NCBI RefSeq assembly: GCF_000244895.1
Contig: NZ_CM001441.1
Coordinates: 2,872,226 to 2,936,225, forward strand
Source of the DNA: Desulfosporosinus youngiae DSM 17734
GTDB taxonomy: Bacteria > Bacillota > Desulfitobacteriia > Desulfitobacteriales > Desulfitobacteriaceae
Length of the DNA stretch: 64,000 nt
Direction: 5' to 3'
This document shows positions 7,065 to 15,250 of this stretch, one piece after another; the first letter of the stretch is position 1; each line of letters starts with the position of its first letter. A model generated the notes under the pieces. It saw only the letters and a program-made list of their open reading frames with translations, searched no databases and was not told the DNA's origin. Both the position numbers and the translations under genes were made by a program.

Positions 7065-9260
7065 ATGCAGCTAATATCACGACGTTCATTTTTAAAAGTT
7101 GCCGCTGCCGCTGCTGCAGTCGTTGCCTTGCCTGAAGCTCTAAACATGGATTTTAAAGCTTTTGCCGAAGAAGCAAAGAGTGGGGAAGTCACAAAGGTTC
7201 CTTCACTTTGTAACGGGTGCTCCAGTTATTGTGGAGTCTGGGCTTATGTCAAGAACGGCAGATTGTGGAAAGTTGAAGGGCATGAACTCCATATGAAGTC
7301 CAGAGGAAACCTGTGCGCCCGGGGGCATGGTGTGGCTTACAATGTCTATAACCCGGGACGGGTCACACAGCCCATGAAGCGGATTGCCGATAACAAGTTC
7401 AAACCGCTGTCCTGGGAAGAAGCCTTCCAAGAGGTTGGCAGTAAAATGCAGCAATTGGTTGAACAGCATGGGGGGGACAAAGTTGTTTGGGCCTGTCATG
7501 GAGGCAAAGAAACTTATGCGCAGCCCTTGCTTGATGTGCTTGGGTCTGACAACTATATAACTCACTATGCCACTTGTTTTTCAGCCAAGACCAACATCTG
7601 GCAGCAAATGTGCGGGGGTATGTACAACCCGGATTTTGATCAGGCCAAATATATGCTCTTTGCCGGCAGAAATTATGCCGGGGGGATTATTCCTGCCGCC
7701 ATGCAGCGCATAACCGAGGCCAAGGCCAAAGGCATGAAAATTATTGTGGTCGATCCCAGGTTTTGTGAATTAGCGACCATCGCCGACGAGTGGATCCCGA
7801 TCAGACCGGGAACTGATTTAGCCTTCTTCTTGGGAATTGCTCACACTCTTATTGCAGAAGACTTGTATGATCAGGAGTTCGTCAGTAAGTATGTGTACGG
7901 TTTCGATGAATTTTGGATGCATAATCAAGGGTTTACCGCGGAAAAAGCTGCCGGAATTTCAGGAATTCCAGCGGCTAAGATTAAAGAAATTGCCAGGGAG
8001 CTTGCCCGGAATGCCCCCCAAGCCTTTCTGGACCCAGGGTATCATGGACTTAATGCTCATTACCTGAATTCAAATGAGACCGTCATGATGAACGTGATTG
8101 TCAACGCCCTGCTCGGTAACTATTGGCAGGCAGGGGGTCTTTTCCCGGCAGCCGGCACTACCTTTGGGCATCCGGAGGAAACTTATTTTGGGACAAAAGC
8201 TGTTAAAGGCTCCAGGGGAGATGGAGCCGGAGTCGCGGGAGAGTATCCTTTGGTTGAACCCTCCCGGGGTATCCCCCAAAGAATTCCGGATATGATCGAA
8301 AAGGGAAGGGCTAAAGTCGTCTTTTTTTATTCCTATAACCCTCTGCGCTCAGCGCCTGATCCCGAATACCAAAAGAAGATTAAACATGCGGAGCTGGTCG
8401 TGAGTATCCCTTATGACTGGAATGAAACATCCCTGTACACTGCCCATTATATTTTGCCGGAAAACCATTATTTGGAGCGAACGGAACATCCCAAGGTTAT
8501 AAATGGCAATATCTACTGGCCCGCAGTTCAGATTGCCACACGCTTTAAAGCCTTAGAGAGTCCGGCCGGCAGTCTGGATTTATTGGAGATCATGAAAGGC
8601 GTAACCAAGGCTTTCGGCCTGGAAAATCTCTACGGATTCACAGTCGAGGAAGAACTGGAAGCAGCTCTGGGTCCTCTGGGAATTAGTGCGGAGGAGCTAA
8701 GAGAAAAAGGATGTATTGAGTTAATGCCTTCCGTTCTGCCTAAAGAAGAAGGGCTTAGCTTCAGCACCTTCACCGGAAAAATTGAATTCTCTCTTGGGGC
8801 TTGGAAGAAGGAAGGGTATCTGGGTGTGCCTACCTGGATACCAACTCTGGTCGAACCCAAAGGAGCACAGGAATTCCGGCTTATTCATGGTAAGCAACCC
8901 TGGCATTCTCATATTATGACCACGAACAACCCCTATCTTATGGCTATTACTGAGGAGAAAAAAGGCACCTATATGTGGATGAATGCTTCACGTGCCGGAG
9001 AACTGGGGATTAAAGAAGGGGACTGGGCGACTGTGCAAAGTGAAATCACTTCCAAGCAGGTTCAAATCCACGTAACCGAAGGGCTCCATCCTGAATGTGT
9101 CTGGATACCTTCAACCTATGGAACCTTCTCCGACAGGTTGGAAAACGGTTTTGCCAAAGGTGTCAACTATAATGACTTTATTCCGGCACGGGTTGACGAG
9201 AAAACCGGTCATGTCATGGGGCAGGAATGTATCGTCAGGATCACAAAGGGGGGGAAATGA
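7065..9260 (+). CDS. Molybdopterin oxidoreductase catalytic subunit, PsrA/PhsA-like
   Basis: A 731-aa Tat-exported enzyme of the DMSO-reductase superfamily. The N-terminus has the twin-arginine signal SRRSFLKVAAAAAAVVALP. The 4Fe-4S site is CNGCSSYCGVW plus NLCARG. The likely Mo ligand is Cys in HYATCFSAKTN, as in polysulfide and thiosulfate reductases. Later blocks (GMKIIVVDPRFCELATIADEW, RPGTDLAFFLG, HGKQPWHSH) are bis-MGD-binding regions. It should reduce polysulfide, thiosulfate or a related sulfur substrate outside the membrane, with electrons from the NrfD-type subunit via the Fe-S subunit. The next gene overlaps its stop. The exact substrate cannot be read from the sequence; related arsenate and tetrathionate reductases are alternatives. 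Confidence 0.9.
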   Translation: MQLISRRSFLKVAAAAAAVVALPEALNMDFKAFAEEAKSGEVTKVPSLCNGCSSYCGVWAYVKNGRLWKVEGHELHMKSRGNLCARGHGVAYNVYNPGRVTQPMKRIADNKFKPLSWEEAFQEVGSKMQQLVEQHGGDKVVWACHGGKETYAQPLLDVLGSDNYITHYATCFSAKTNIWQQMCGGMYNPDFDQAKYMLFAGRNYAGGIIPAAMQRITEAKAKGMKIIVVDPRFCELATIADEWIPIRPGTDLAFFLGIAHTLIAEDLYDQEFVSKYVYGFDEFWMHNQGFTAEKAAGISGIPAAKIKEIARELARNAPQAFLDPGYHGLNAHYLNSNETVMMNVIVNALLGNYWQAGGLFPAAGTTFGHPEETYFGTKAVKGSRGDGAGVAGEYPLVEPSRGIPQRIPDMIEKGRAKVVFFYSYNPLRSAPDPEYQKKIKHAELVVSIPYDWNETSLYTAHYILPENHYLERTEHPKVINGNIYWPAVQIATRFKALESPAGSLDLLEIMKGVTKAFGLENLYGFTVEEELEAALGPLGISAEELREKGCIELMPSVLPKEEGLSFSTFTGKIEFSLGAWKKEGYLGVPTWIPTLVEPKGAQEFRLIHGKQPWHSHIMTTNNPYLMAITEEKKGTYMWMNASRAGELGIKEGDWATVQSEITSKQVQIHVTEGLHPECVWIPSTYGTFSDRLENGFAKGVNYNDFIPARVDEKTGHVMGQECIVRITKGGK

Positions 9261-9817
9261 TGGCCAGGTATGCAATGTTCATTGATCCCAACAAATGTAC
9301 AGGGTGCAACGCTTGCCGGATTGCTTGCCAGATGCAGTGGGGGCTGTCTCCCATTCTGAGCTTTAACCGCTTAGAAGAACGTGAGGAGGGAAAATATCCT
9401 AAGCTGATGAGAATGATCACTCCGGTGCAGTGTCAGCATTGCGAGAATCCTCCTTGTCAGACGGTCTGTCCGACCGGGGCAACCTACAAACGAGAAGACG
9501 GCATCGTTCTGATTGATCCGAAAAAGTGTATTGGCTGTAAATACTGTATGGTGGCCTGTCCTTACAATGTAAGAGTGATAAACGAGCATGGTGTTCCGGA
9601 AAAATGCCGGTTCTGTGCGGAGTATGTGGTTAACGGGGAAAGCCCCGCCTGTGTATCGACTTGTATGAATCAGGTCCGTATCTTCGGCGATCTGGATGAT
9701 CCGGCCAGCCCTTTGCTGAAGGCCATGAACAGCCGGGAAATAGAACAGCTTCGCTCAGAACTTGGCACCAAGCCACGAATTTATTATGCCAAAGCCAAGC
9801 GGGGAGGGGGAGCATAA
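9260..9817 (+). CDS. 4Fe-4S electron-transfer subunit (PsrB/PhsB/DmsB-like)
   Basis: A 185-aa ferredoxin-type subunit with four cysteine clusters: CTGCNACRIAC, CQHCENPPCQTVCP, CIGCKYCMVACP, and CRFCAEYVVNGESPACVSTC. That is the normal set for four 4Fe-4S clusters, wiring the membrane quinol site to the Mo subunit. The start is the second of two adjacent ATGs (9257, 9260), behind the GGGGGG run; it overlaps the stop of the catalytic-subunit gene. It has no signal peptide, as usual for subunits co-exported with a Tat partner. Confidence 0.92.
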   Translation: MARYAMFIDPNKCTGCNACRIACQMQWGLSPILSFNRLEEREEGKYPKLMRMITPVQCQHCENPPCQTVCPTGATYKREDGIVLIDPKKCIGCKYCMVACPYNVRVINEHGVPEKCRFCAEYVVNGESPACVSTCMNQVRIFGDLDDPASPLLKAMNSREIEQLRSELGTKPRIYYAKAKRGGGA

Positions 9818-9819
9818 AA

Positions 9820-10962
9820 ATGGAGAAGACTCAGAAATTCGAAAAAACCTTCTGGACTTACCTAGCCTTCTTCTTCTTGGTATTGGCTCTAGTGGGAGCC
9901 GCCAACAAGTATTTTATCAGCGGGGAACAGGCCTTCGGTACAACACTGGATGTGCCCTGGGGAACTCTGATTGCAGGCTATGTGTTCTTTGCCGTAGCCG
10001 CCACAGGGACGGGTTTAGTCGCTTCTTTGGGGCATGTCTTTCGAATTAAGAAATTTGATGTTCTGGCTAAGAGAGCACTTCTGGCCTCGATTCTATTGCT
10101 TATCTCCGCTTTTGCCGTATTGGCTGTTGAACTGTCCAATCCTTTTAAAATGGTCTGGCTGCTTTTTACTCCGAATCTGTCCAGCCCGATTTTTTGGATG
10201 GGAGCTTTTTATGGAGTCTATTTGATCTTACTGTTTGCTGAGTTCTATTTCACGCTTAAAGACAACCATCGTGCCGCTACAGGAATAGCGTATGTTTCCT
10301 TCGTGGTTAAATTAGCGGCGATTATCAATCTGGGGAGGCTTTTCAGCTTTTCCATAACCAGAGAATTTTGGGCCGGCTATTATTACCCCGTCTATATGGT
10401 CGTCTCGGGGATTGTTTCCGGAGCGGCAGTACTGACTATGATTGTCTATCTGAAAGGCAGGGATAGTGCCCAATTTGACTATCTGGGTAAAAATATCTCC
10501 CTGACCCTGGGCAAGATCCTGGCAGGAGCCCTCGTTCTTTTAGCCGGAATGCAGTTTGTCAAGATAGGTTTTTCCTTAGCAAGTGGTCATCCGGCTCTGG
10601 TTGAAGCTGCCAAAGCGGTAACCGCAGGTCCTATAGCGATCTCCTTTTGGTTCATGGAAGTCTTGATAGGTATGGTTTTACCCCTGGCTATCTTGTTCTC
10701 CTCTAAATTCTCATCGATTGGGAAAGCTTTCTTAGCTGCTTCCCTGGCAATATTGGGTATGCTGTTTTCCAGGCTGAATTTCGTTTATTCGGGTCAGGTT
10801 GTACCCCTGCAGGTGATCCCTGATTCCCCTCCTGCTGTTGGAAGTTTTAATGTCTACACCTCAACTTGGAGTGAATGGTCGTTAATCATTGGAGCCTTAG
10901 GTTTCATTATGTTAATGTTCAGCTGGGCTGAATATAAGCTCAGGCTTGATTCCAAGCATTAA
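9820..10962 (+). CDS. NrfD/PsrC-type membrane quinol subunit
   Basis: A 380-aa protein with about nine to ten hydrophobic helices, beginning WTYLAFFFLVLALVGAANKYF and ending YTSTWSEWSLIIGALGFIML. The pattern (WGTLIAGYVFFAVAATGTGL, ELSNPFKMVWLLFTPNLSSP) matches the NrfD/PsrC family, which oxidises menaquinol and anchors the catalytic and Fe-S subunits. It starts 2 bp after the Fe-S subunit stop, within one operon. Confidence 0.92.
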   Translation: MEKTQKFEKTFWTYLAFFFLVLALVGAANKYFISGEQAFGTTLDVPWGTLIAGYVFFAVAATGTGLVASLGHVFRIKKFDVLAKRALLASILLLISAFAVLAVELSNPFKMVWLLFTPNLSSPIFWMGAFYGVYLILLFAEFYFTLKDNHRAATGIAYVSFVVKLAAIINLGRLFSFSITREFWAGYYYPVYMVVSGIVSGAAVLTMIVYLKGRDSAQFDYLGKNISLTLGKILAGALVLLAGMQFVKIGFSLASGHPALVEAAKAVTAGPIAISFWFMEVLIGMVLPLAILFSSKFSSIGKAFLAASLAILGMLFSRLNFVYSGQVVPLQVIPDSPPAVGSFNVYTSTWSEWSLIIGALGFIMLMFSWAEYKLRLDSKH

Positions 10963-10983
10963 TTTAACGGTAAAGGTGAGAAC

Positions 10984-11592
10984 ATGAATAAGATACTCGG
11001 ACGCAATCAAGCTTTACAAAATCTCTTAATGATCTTTGCGGAATTCTTCAAGTTTCCGGAAGAGGATTTTTTCGAGGAGATTAAACGCGGGGAAATCGAC
11101 GAGCAAATCGGCGTATTGAGTAAACAGGCGGGTTATCCGATCACGACTTGCTTTATGAGGGAAATCCATACTTATGAGCAATTAGTAGAGTCATTTAATA
11201 GCTGTTTTTTAGGGATGGAAAAACCTTTTGCCCCTCCCATTGAATCCGTATACAAACAATGGACGACGGATGAGAGCTATCAGGTCCCTTTTAAGCAGCA
11301 AAAGGGTTATCTGATGGGGGACCCTGCCCATCATGTCCAGCATATTCTTAAGGCATTTAACCTGGAAATCCCTGTCGAATATGACCTGATGCCGGATCAT
11401 CTCACCATTCTTTTAGAGGTCTTAGCCTATTTGATCGGGCAAGGATTTTTAAAGGAAGCCAAACAATTTAAAGAGGATCATTTGGACTGGCTGGCGGATT
11501 TCCGGAAAGCTTTGGACGAGCTTCAAAAGGGGCACTTCTACAAGTATGGAGTAAAGGAACTGGAGAGATTTTTGGGATTAAATATTCTTTAG
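10984..11592 (+). CDS. TorD/DmsD-family molybdoenzyme chaperone
   Basis: A 202-aa all-helical cytoplasmic protein. The conserved parts are FAEFFKFPEEDFFEEI, FNSCFLGMEKPFAPPIESVYKQW, and the family motif PVEYDLMPDHLTILLEVLAYL (E-x-x-DH-x-x-x-x-L-E). These chaperones bind the Tat signal of the catalytic subunit until the cofactor is inserted. Its place right after the membrane subunit fits a role for the PsrA-like enzyme. Confidence 0.9.
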   Translation: MNKILGRNQALQNLLMIFAEFFKFPEEDFFEEIKRGEIDEQIGVLSKQAGYPITTCFMREIHTYEQLVESFNSCFLGMEKPFAPPIESVYKQWTTDESYQVPFKQQKGYLMGDPAHHVQHILKAFNLEIPVEYDLMPDHLTILLEVLAYLIGQGFLKEAKQFKEDHLDWLADFRKALDELQKGHFYKYGVKELERFLGLNIL

Positions 11593-11610
11593 AAATAATT
11601 TTTCCGAAAT

Positions 11611-11632
11611 AAATTAACGAGTAAGTTAATTT
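11611..11632. promoter_or_regulatory. AT-rich palindrome before the second rhodanese gene
   Basis: AAATTAAC-gagtaa-GTTAATTT, an 8-bp perfect inverted repeat 30 bp before the start codon. It could be an operator or a weak hairpin. Confidence 0.35.
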
Positions 11633-11659
11633 ATATAAAAAAGAAGGGGGAAACCAAAA

Positions 11660-12520
11660 ATGATGTTTAGAAAATCTAAAATCCTAACCCTTGTAAGTTC
11701 ACTTGTTTTGGTACTGACCTTACTCAGCGGGTGCTCCCAGCCTGCTGCTCCGGCAGTCACCCAGCCTGCACCCCAGCCTACCACCCAACAACCGGCTAGT
11801 CCTACGCCCTCTGCAGATAGTAACATTCTAAAGTGGGACGCCTGGAAAGCAAAAATGACCGGTACGATCAACAAAGATTATTATGTTGTAGACCTGAGAA
11901 CTCCGGATGAGATTAAGCTGGAAAAAGCACTCGAAGGCGCCATTAATATTGATGCCAATGCAACGCTTGCTAAAGGGGAGCTGGGGGTTCTTGATGAGAA
12001 ACTGAAAGGCGTTGCCAAAGACGCAGTCGTCTTAGTTCATTGTAAATCTGGCGGAAGAGCTAAAGCAAATCTGGCTAAGTTCCTTGAAAAGGGCTATGTA
12101 AATACCTTTGCTCTCGATGGCTGGACAGCATTTGATGCTAAAGGATTCATAGGGGTTGCCAGCATTACAGCGAATAACGAACAGCTTAAACCCGATGCTT
12201 GGCAGGCTAAAATGCAAGGAAGCATTGGCCGGGACTTTTTTGTCATTGACGCTCGTGACAAGAGCGAGTTCGAAGCCGGTCATATGAAGGATGCCTTGAA
12301 TTTTGGAGTAAGAGACCAATTTACTGTGGATCACGCAGCAACGATTGCTAATGTAGAAAAAGCCATTCCTAACAAAGATGCTTTGATACTTGTACACTGT
12401 GCAGTCGGAACACGTTCTAAAGTCGCTCAGGCACACCTTAAGGCCGCAGGATACACTAATGTCCTGGCATTAGACAATAAGGTTACGATTGACAAAGAAG
12501 GCAACGTTAAATACGAGTAA
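11660..12520 (+). CDS. Tandem rhodanese lipoprotein with intact active sites
   Basis: A 286-aa lipoprotein: signal peptide with lipobox LLSGC, then a Pro/Thr/Gln-rich linker, then two rhodanese domains (residues ~60-160 and ~175-285). Both catalytic loops are complete: HCKSGGR and HCAVGTR (CxxGxR). The domains probably arose by duplication (LKWDAWKAKMTGTINKDYYV versus LKPDAWQAKMQGSIGRDFFV). It sits at the end of the sulfur operon, so it likely carries or transfers sulfane sulfur outside the membrane to or from the PsrA-like reductase. This contrasts with the first-gene rhodanese, which lacks both cysteines. Confidence 0.9.
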   Translation: MMFRKSKILTLVSSLVLVLTLLSGCSQPAAPAVTQPAPQPTTQQPASPTPSADSNILKWDAWKAKMTGTINKDYYVVDLRTPDEIKLEKALEGAINIDANATLAKGELGVLDEKLKGVAKDAVVLVHCKSGGRAKANLAKFLEKGYVNTFALDGWTAFDAKGFIGVASITANNEQLKPDAWQAKMQGSIGRDFFVIDARDKSEFEAGHMKDALNFGVRDQFTVDHAATIANVEKAIPNKDALILVHCAVGTRSKVAQAHLKAAGYTNVLALDNKVTIDKEGNVKYE

Positions 12521-12547
12521 GTTAAATCCAAAACTCTAAGTGGTTTC

Positions 12548-12603
12548 AACCATCAAAAAGCGTCCTCTTTCACTATCAAAGTGGAGGACGCTTTTTGATG
12601 GTT
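12548..12603. terminator. Bidirectional terminator
   Basis: A long stem with arms running from AACCATCAAAAAGCGTCC to GGACGCTTTTTGATGGTT, between the convergent rhodanese and XRE genes, with a T run on both strands. Confidence 0.9.
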
Positions 12604-12606
12604 GTT

Positions 12607-12963
12607 TTATCTATGAATTTTTTCTTTAAGTTTTTGAAGTTCGATATACTCAATTATGGCACGCCGTCCGATATCGTTTAAGGAGAGCACTTCTGTTAAA
12701 AGCCGCCCGGTTGTATAATCTCCCAGGACCGGTTGATTCAGTACGTCAATGCCTTGTTTGCATTCAGTTCTGCCTAAAAGATAATCTGTGGATACATTAT
12801 AAAAATTTGCCAATGTAATAACCGCACGGGTTTGAAGATCGGATTCTCCCTGCTCGCATCTGGAATAGTGTTGTTGTGTCGTTCCGATAATTTTGGCAAT
12901 ATCCCGTTGCCTCAAGTCTTTATCCTCTCGAAGCTCGCGGATTATTTCATATGATTCCTTCAT
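12607..12963 (-). CDS. XRE-family transcriptional regulator
   Basis: A 118-aa protein with an N-terminal Cro/CI HTH (IIRELREDKDLRQRDIAKI, TTQQHYSRCEQGESDLQTRA, STDYLLGRTE) and a short C-terminal helical tail with a sequence often seen in Firmicute XRE regulators (VLSLNDIGRRAIIEYIELQKL). The divergent region contains repeated GGTGTA motifs, likely its own sites. The target is unknown; candidates are the short transcript at 13059-13192 or the GGDEF gene. Confidence 0.85.
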   Translation of the reverse strand: MKESYEIIRELREDKDLRQRDIAKIIGTTQQHYSRCEQGESDLQTRAVITLANFYNVSTDYLLGRTECKQGIDVLNQPVLGDYTTGRLLTEVLSLNDIGRRAIIEYIELQKLKEKIHR

Positions 12964-13023
12964 GCCTTGCTTCCTTTACATTTAATTGGTGTATAAAATA
13001 ATACCACACACATTACTGATGTA

Positions 13024-13052
13024 TTGACTTAAACTTATTATTGGTGTAAAAT
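13024..13052 (+). promoter_or_regulatory. Sigma-A type promoter
   Basis: TTGACT - 17 bp - TAAAAT. A GGTGTA motif, also present closer to the XRE gene, overlaps the spacer, suggesting repression by the XRE protein. Confidence 0.65.
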
Positions 13053-13058
13053 GCTGAA

Positions 13059-13192
13059 TAATACATTTATAATGTGTAAAAAGGAGAATTTCATTCATGT
13101 GATGACTCTTGGCAATTCAGGCTTATCTTGAATGCCCATAAACACATTGACTGCTTCCAAAAATGACGCGCAAAGGCGCGTCATTTCCTTAT
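13059..13192 (+). ncRNA. Candidate small RNA or attenuated leader
   Basis: A good promoter (13024-13052) is followed after ~105 bp by a hairpin terminator (AATGACGCGC-aaag-GCGCGTCATT, 13162-13185, then TTCCTT). No ORF longer than about 10 codons lies between, though AAGGAG at 13081 precedes a minimal Met-stop. It could be an independent small RNA or a leader of the GGDEF gene. Confidence 0.4.
13162..13192 (+). terminator. Hairpin terminator
   Basis: 10-bp perfect stem AATGACGCGC/GCGCGTCATT with a 4-base loop, just before the GGDEF gene RBS. Confidence 0.6.
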
Positions 13193-13217
13193 ATTCCAGC
13201 AGGAAAGGTGAGTGAAA

Positions 13218-14072
13218 ATGGTTTTTGATGATTTAGCCGACGCCTTAAATAGTATTCAGGCACTGGAGTCAGTCAATACCTTGATTTGCATTACAGATAC
13301 CGACCATAACATGATTTATGAGAGTTCGAATAAAAATTGTCGGCCAAGTGTCTGCCCGGAGGATCTTAAAAAGATCGGCAGGGTATTCCGGCCTTCTCTA
13401 AGGGCTACATTCAGAGTACACTTAATCGATAACTGGGTGACTGCCATAACCACTATACCCGTCGCAATTGGCGGCGAATCTTATTTATTGGAATTCAAAC
13501 AGCTTATCCGGCAAAACATTCAATTCAGTCCGGAGCCCCGGGATTTGGAAGATTTGTATATCCATCAGATAAAGGAAATGGCCATCACAGACTCCCTCAC
13601 CAAGCTTTATAACCGGAGATACATCGATGAACGGCTGCCTATCGATATGCAAAGTTCTTTTGAATTGGATGAACCTCTAAGCGTTCTTTTTATAGATATT
13701 GACTATTTTAAACGGATCAATGACCAAAACGGTCATGCAGCGGGGGACCAGGTGCTTCAGAAGCTGGCCCTGCTGCTGCAGAAGCATCTCCGCAGGGGAA
13801 GCGGCTGGGTCGCCCGCTACGGCGGCGATGAGATTCTCATCAGTCTGCCGGGCAGCGGAAAAAAAGCCGCCAAAAGCATTGCCAACCGGCTCAGAGAGAC
13901 CGTTCAAAACTATAATTTTTACTTTAAAGGAAAAAAAGTAATGGTGACCTGCAGCATAGGGACTCAAACCGTCTTTAAAGATTCCGGGATTGCAGGCATA
14001 GCCGAATTGCTGGCTATGGTGGACAAGAAACTGTACCGGGCTAAAAATGAAGGCCGCAACAGGGTGTGCTGA
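13218..14072 (+). CDS. Diguanylate cyclase (GGDEF), cytoplasmic sensor domain
   Basis: A 284-aa protein. Residues ~1-105 form a sensory domain with CITDTDHNMIYESSN, resembling a PAS/GAF-like fold; the remainder is a GGDEF domain: DSLTKLYNRRYIDE, LFIDIDYFKRINDQNGHAAGD, RYGGDEILI (GGDEI variant of GGDEF), and VTCSIGTQTV. The Mg/GTP aspartates are present, so it should make c-di-GMP. The RxxD product-inhibition site before GGDEI is missing. There is no membrane segment. ATG 13218 is preferred; a GTG two codons earlier sits too close to AGGAAAGG. Confidence 0.9.
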   Translation: MVFDDLADALNSIQALESVNTLICITDTDHNMIYESSNKNCRPSVCPEDLKKIGRVFRPSLRATFRVHLIDNWVTAITTIPVAIGGESYLLEFKQLIRQNIQFSPEPRDLEDLYIHQIKEMAITDSLTKLYNRRYIDERLPIDMQSSFELDEPLSVLFIDIDYFKRINDQNGHAAGDQVLQKLALLLQKHLRRGSGWVARYGGDEILISLPGSGKKAAKSIANRLRETVQNYNFYFKGKKVMVTCSIGTQTVFKDSGIAGIAELLAMVDKKLYRAKNEGRNRVC

Positions 14073-14112
14073 TTTAGAAACTAGCTACGGCAAAGGATAA
14101 GCCTAAAGCATC

Positions 14113-14141
14113 TTGCTTTAGTGTGTATTTTCAGCTATGAT
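14113..14141 (+). promoter_or_regulatory. Promoter of the crcB leader
   Basis: TTGCTT - 17 bp - TATGAT, placing transcription start ~25 bp before the fluoride riboswitch. A small CTAAAGCA/TGCTTTAG hairpin overlaps the -35 and may end the GGDEF transcript. Confidence 0.6.
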
Positions 14142-14170
14142 AGATAATGAGTTAGGTAGTTTTTGTTAAC

Positions 14171-14222
14171 CTTACTTGCGATGGGGCTCGCTATTGCGTA
14201 ACGCTGATGGCTCCTACTGAAA
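14171..14222 (+). promoter_or_regulatory. Fluoride riboswitch (crcB motif)
   Basis: The leader contains GCGATGGGGCTCGC, then GCGTAACGC, then TGATGGCTCCTACTG. This is the conserved crcB-motif order: a GATG-containing P1 hairpin, a middle stem, and TGATGGC..CTAC closing the pseudoknot. The 3' part overlaps a terminator whose other arm is GTAGGAG. Fluoride binding should stabilise the aptamer and prevent termination, turning on the downstream channel gene. Confidence 0.9.
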
Positions 14223-14245
14223 CTATTTCAGTAGGAGTCTTTTTA
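14211..14245 (+). terminator. Riboswitch-controlled terminator
   Basis: CTCCTACTGAAA-cta-TTTCAGTAGGAG then TCTTTTTATTTTT. The 5' arm is shared with the riboswitch 3' end, forming the expression platform. Confidence 0.85.
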
Positions 14246-14268
14246 TTTTTAAGAAAGGAGCCAACAGG

Positions 14269-14640
14269 GTGAATATTTTAGTCGTTGCTTTAGGAGGAGC
14301 TTTAGGGACAGTGTCCCGCTATACTCTCGGTTTATGGGTATCAAGCAAATGGAGTCAGGGTTTTCCGTTGGGGACGTTTATCATCAACATAACCGGTGCT
14401 TTTCTCTTGGGATTTCTCAATATCTTATTCATTGAACGCTTAAATGTAAGTCCTTTATGGCGTCTGGGCATAGGCATAGGTTTTCTGGGCGGCTACACAA
14501 CCTTTTCCACCTTTGGTTATGAAGCGATCATGTTGTTGGAAGGAGGGAGTCTGCTTACGGCAGTACTTTATACCGGTTTAACTGTACTCATTGGCTTCGC
14601 CGGAGTTGCCTTGGGAATGGGACTTGCCCGCCTGCTCTGA
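14269..14640 (+). CDS. crcB: CrcB/Fluc fluoride channel
   Basis: A 123-aa, four-helix membrane protein with GGALGTVSRYTLG near the N-terminus, the GTFIINITGAFLLGF block, and GFLGGYTTFSTFGYE, the phenylalanine-box region of Fluc channels. It exports fluoride as an antiparallel dimer. The GTG start is 9 bp after AAAGGAG. The riboswitch in its leader supports the function directly. A single-gene (homodimer) form, followed by a strong terminator. Confidence 0.94.
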   Translation: MNILVVALGGALGTVSRYTLGLWVSSKWSQGFPLGTFIINITGAFLLGFLNILFIERLNVSPLWRLGIGIGFLGGYTTFSTFGYEAIMLLEGGSLLTAVLYTGLTVLIGFAGVALGMGLARLL

Positions 14641-14702
14641 TTCTCATTGAACCATTAAAGTACAAGGATATGGGAATACTCCTGCCCAATCCGAGAAGTT
14701 CC

Positions 14703-14752
14703 AGGCCTATCTCAAATACGAAGGCGCGCGCCTTCATATTTGAGATAGGCCT
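14703..14752. terminator. Strong terminator
   Basis: AGGCCTATCTCAAATA-c-GAAGGCGCGCGCCTTC-a-TATTTGAGATAGGCCT then TTTTTGTG: an almost perfect ~24-bp stem after crcB. Confidence 0.9.
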
Positions 14753-14784
14753 TTTTGTGTAAGGTTGATCACTGGCATTGTATA

Positions 14785-14813
14785 TTGACAATAAAGGAAG
14801 TTTCTGCTAGTAT
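14785..14813 (+). promoter_or_regulatory. Promoter of the GntR/ABC operon
   Basis: TTGACA - 17 bp - TAGTAT. An AT-rich region (GTATTAACTGTACTAAATAA) just downstream could hold a YtrA-type operator. Confidence 0.65.
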
Positions 14814-14863
14814 ACGAACTGTATTAACTGTACTAAATAATATAGAACAGATGGGTGGTAACT

Positions 14864-15250
14864 ATGTTTCAATTGGATTATATGGATCATAGCCCTTTGT
14901 ATGAACAGATTAAGGAGAAAATAAAAGCACTCATCATCAGCGGGGTACTGAAGCCTAACGAGAGGGTTCCCTCCGTTCGTGAACTGGCCCAGTCTCTCAC
15001 CATCAACCCCAATACCATTCATAAGGCCTACAAAGAACTTGAGCTGGAAGGATACATATACTCCATCCGGGCCAAAGGAAGTTTTGTAACCCCCATAAAC
15101 CGTAAAATCAACCCGGGAAGACAGGATGACCTGCTGCTGGAGCTGGAGAAACTGGTTTCAGAGCTGGCCTACCTGAATATTCCCCAGGAACAGCTCCTCT
15201 CCAGAATTGAGGAAATCTATAAAAAAGGGAGGCAAAGGAACCATGATTGA
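14864..15250 (+). CDS. GntR-family (YtrA-like) repressor
   Basis: A 128-aa protein: short N-terminal HTH of the GntR type (PLYEQIKEKIKALIISGVLK, ERVPSVRELAQSLTINPNTI, HKAYKELELEGYIYSIRAKG) and only a small helical C-terminal tail. This is the YtrA subfamily, which regulates adjacent ABC transporters. The ATG 14864 is preferred over GTG 14855 for its GGGTGGT RBS. The stop overlaps the start of the ATPase gene by 8 bp. Confidence 0.9.
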   Translation: MFQLDYMDHSPLYEQIKEKIKALIISGVLKPNERVPSVRELAQSLTINPNTIHKAYKELELEGYIYSIRAKGSFVTPINRKINPGRQDDLLLELEKLVSELAYLNIPQEQLLSRIEEIYKKGRQRNHD

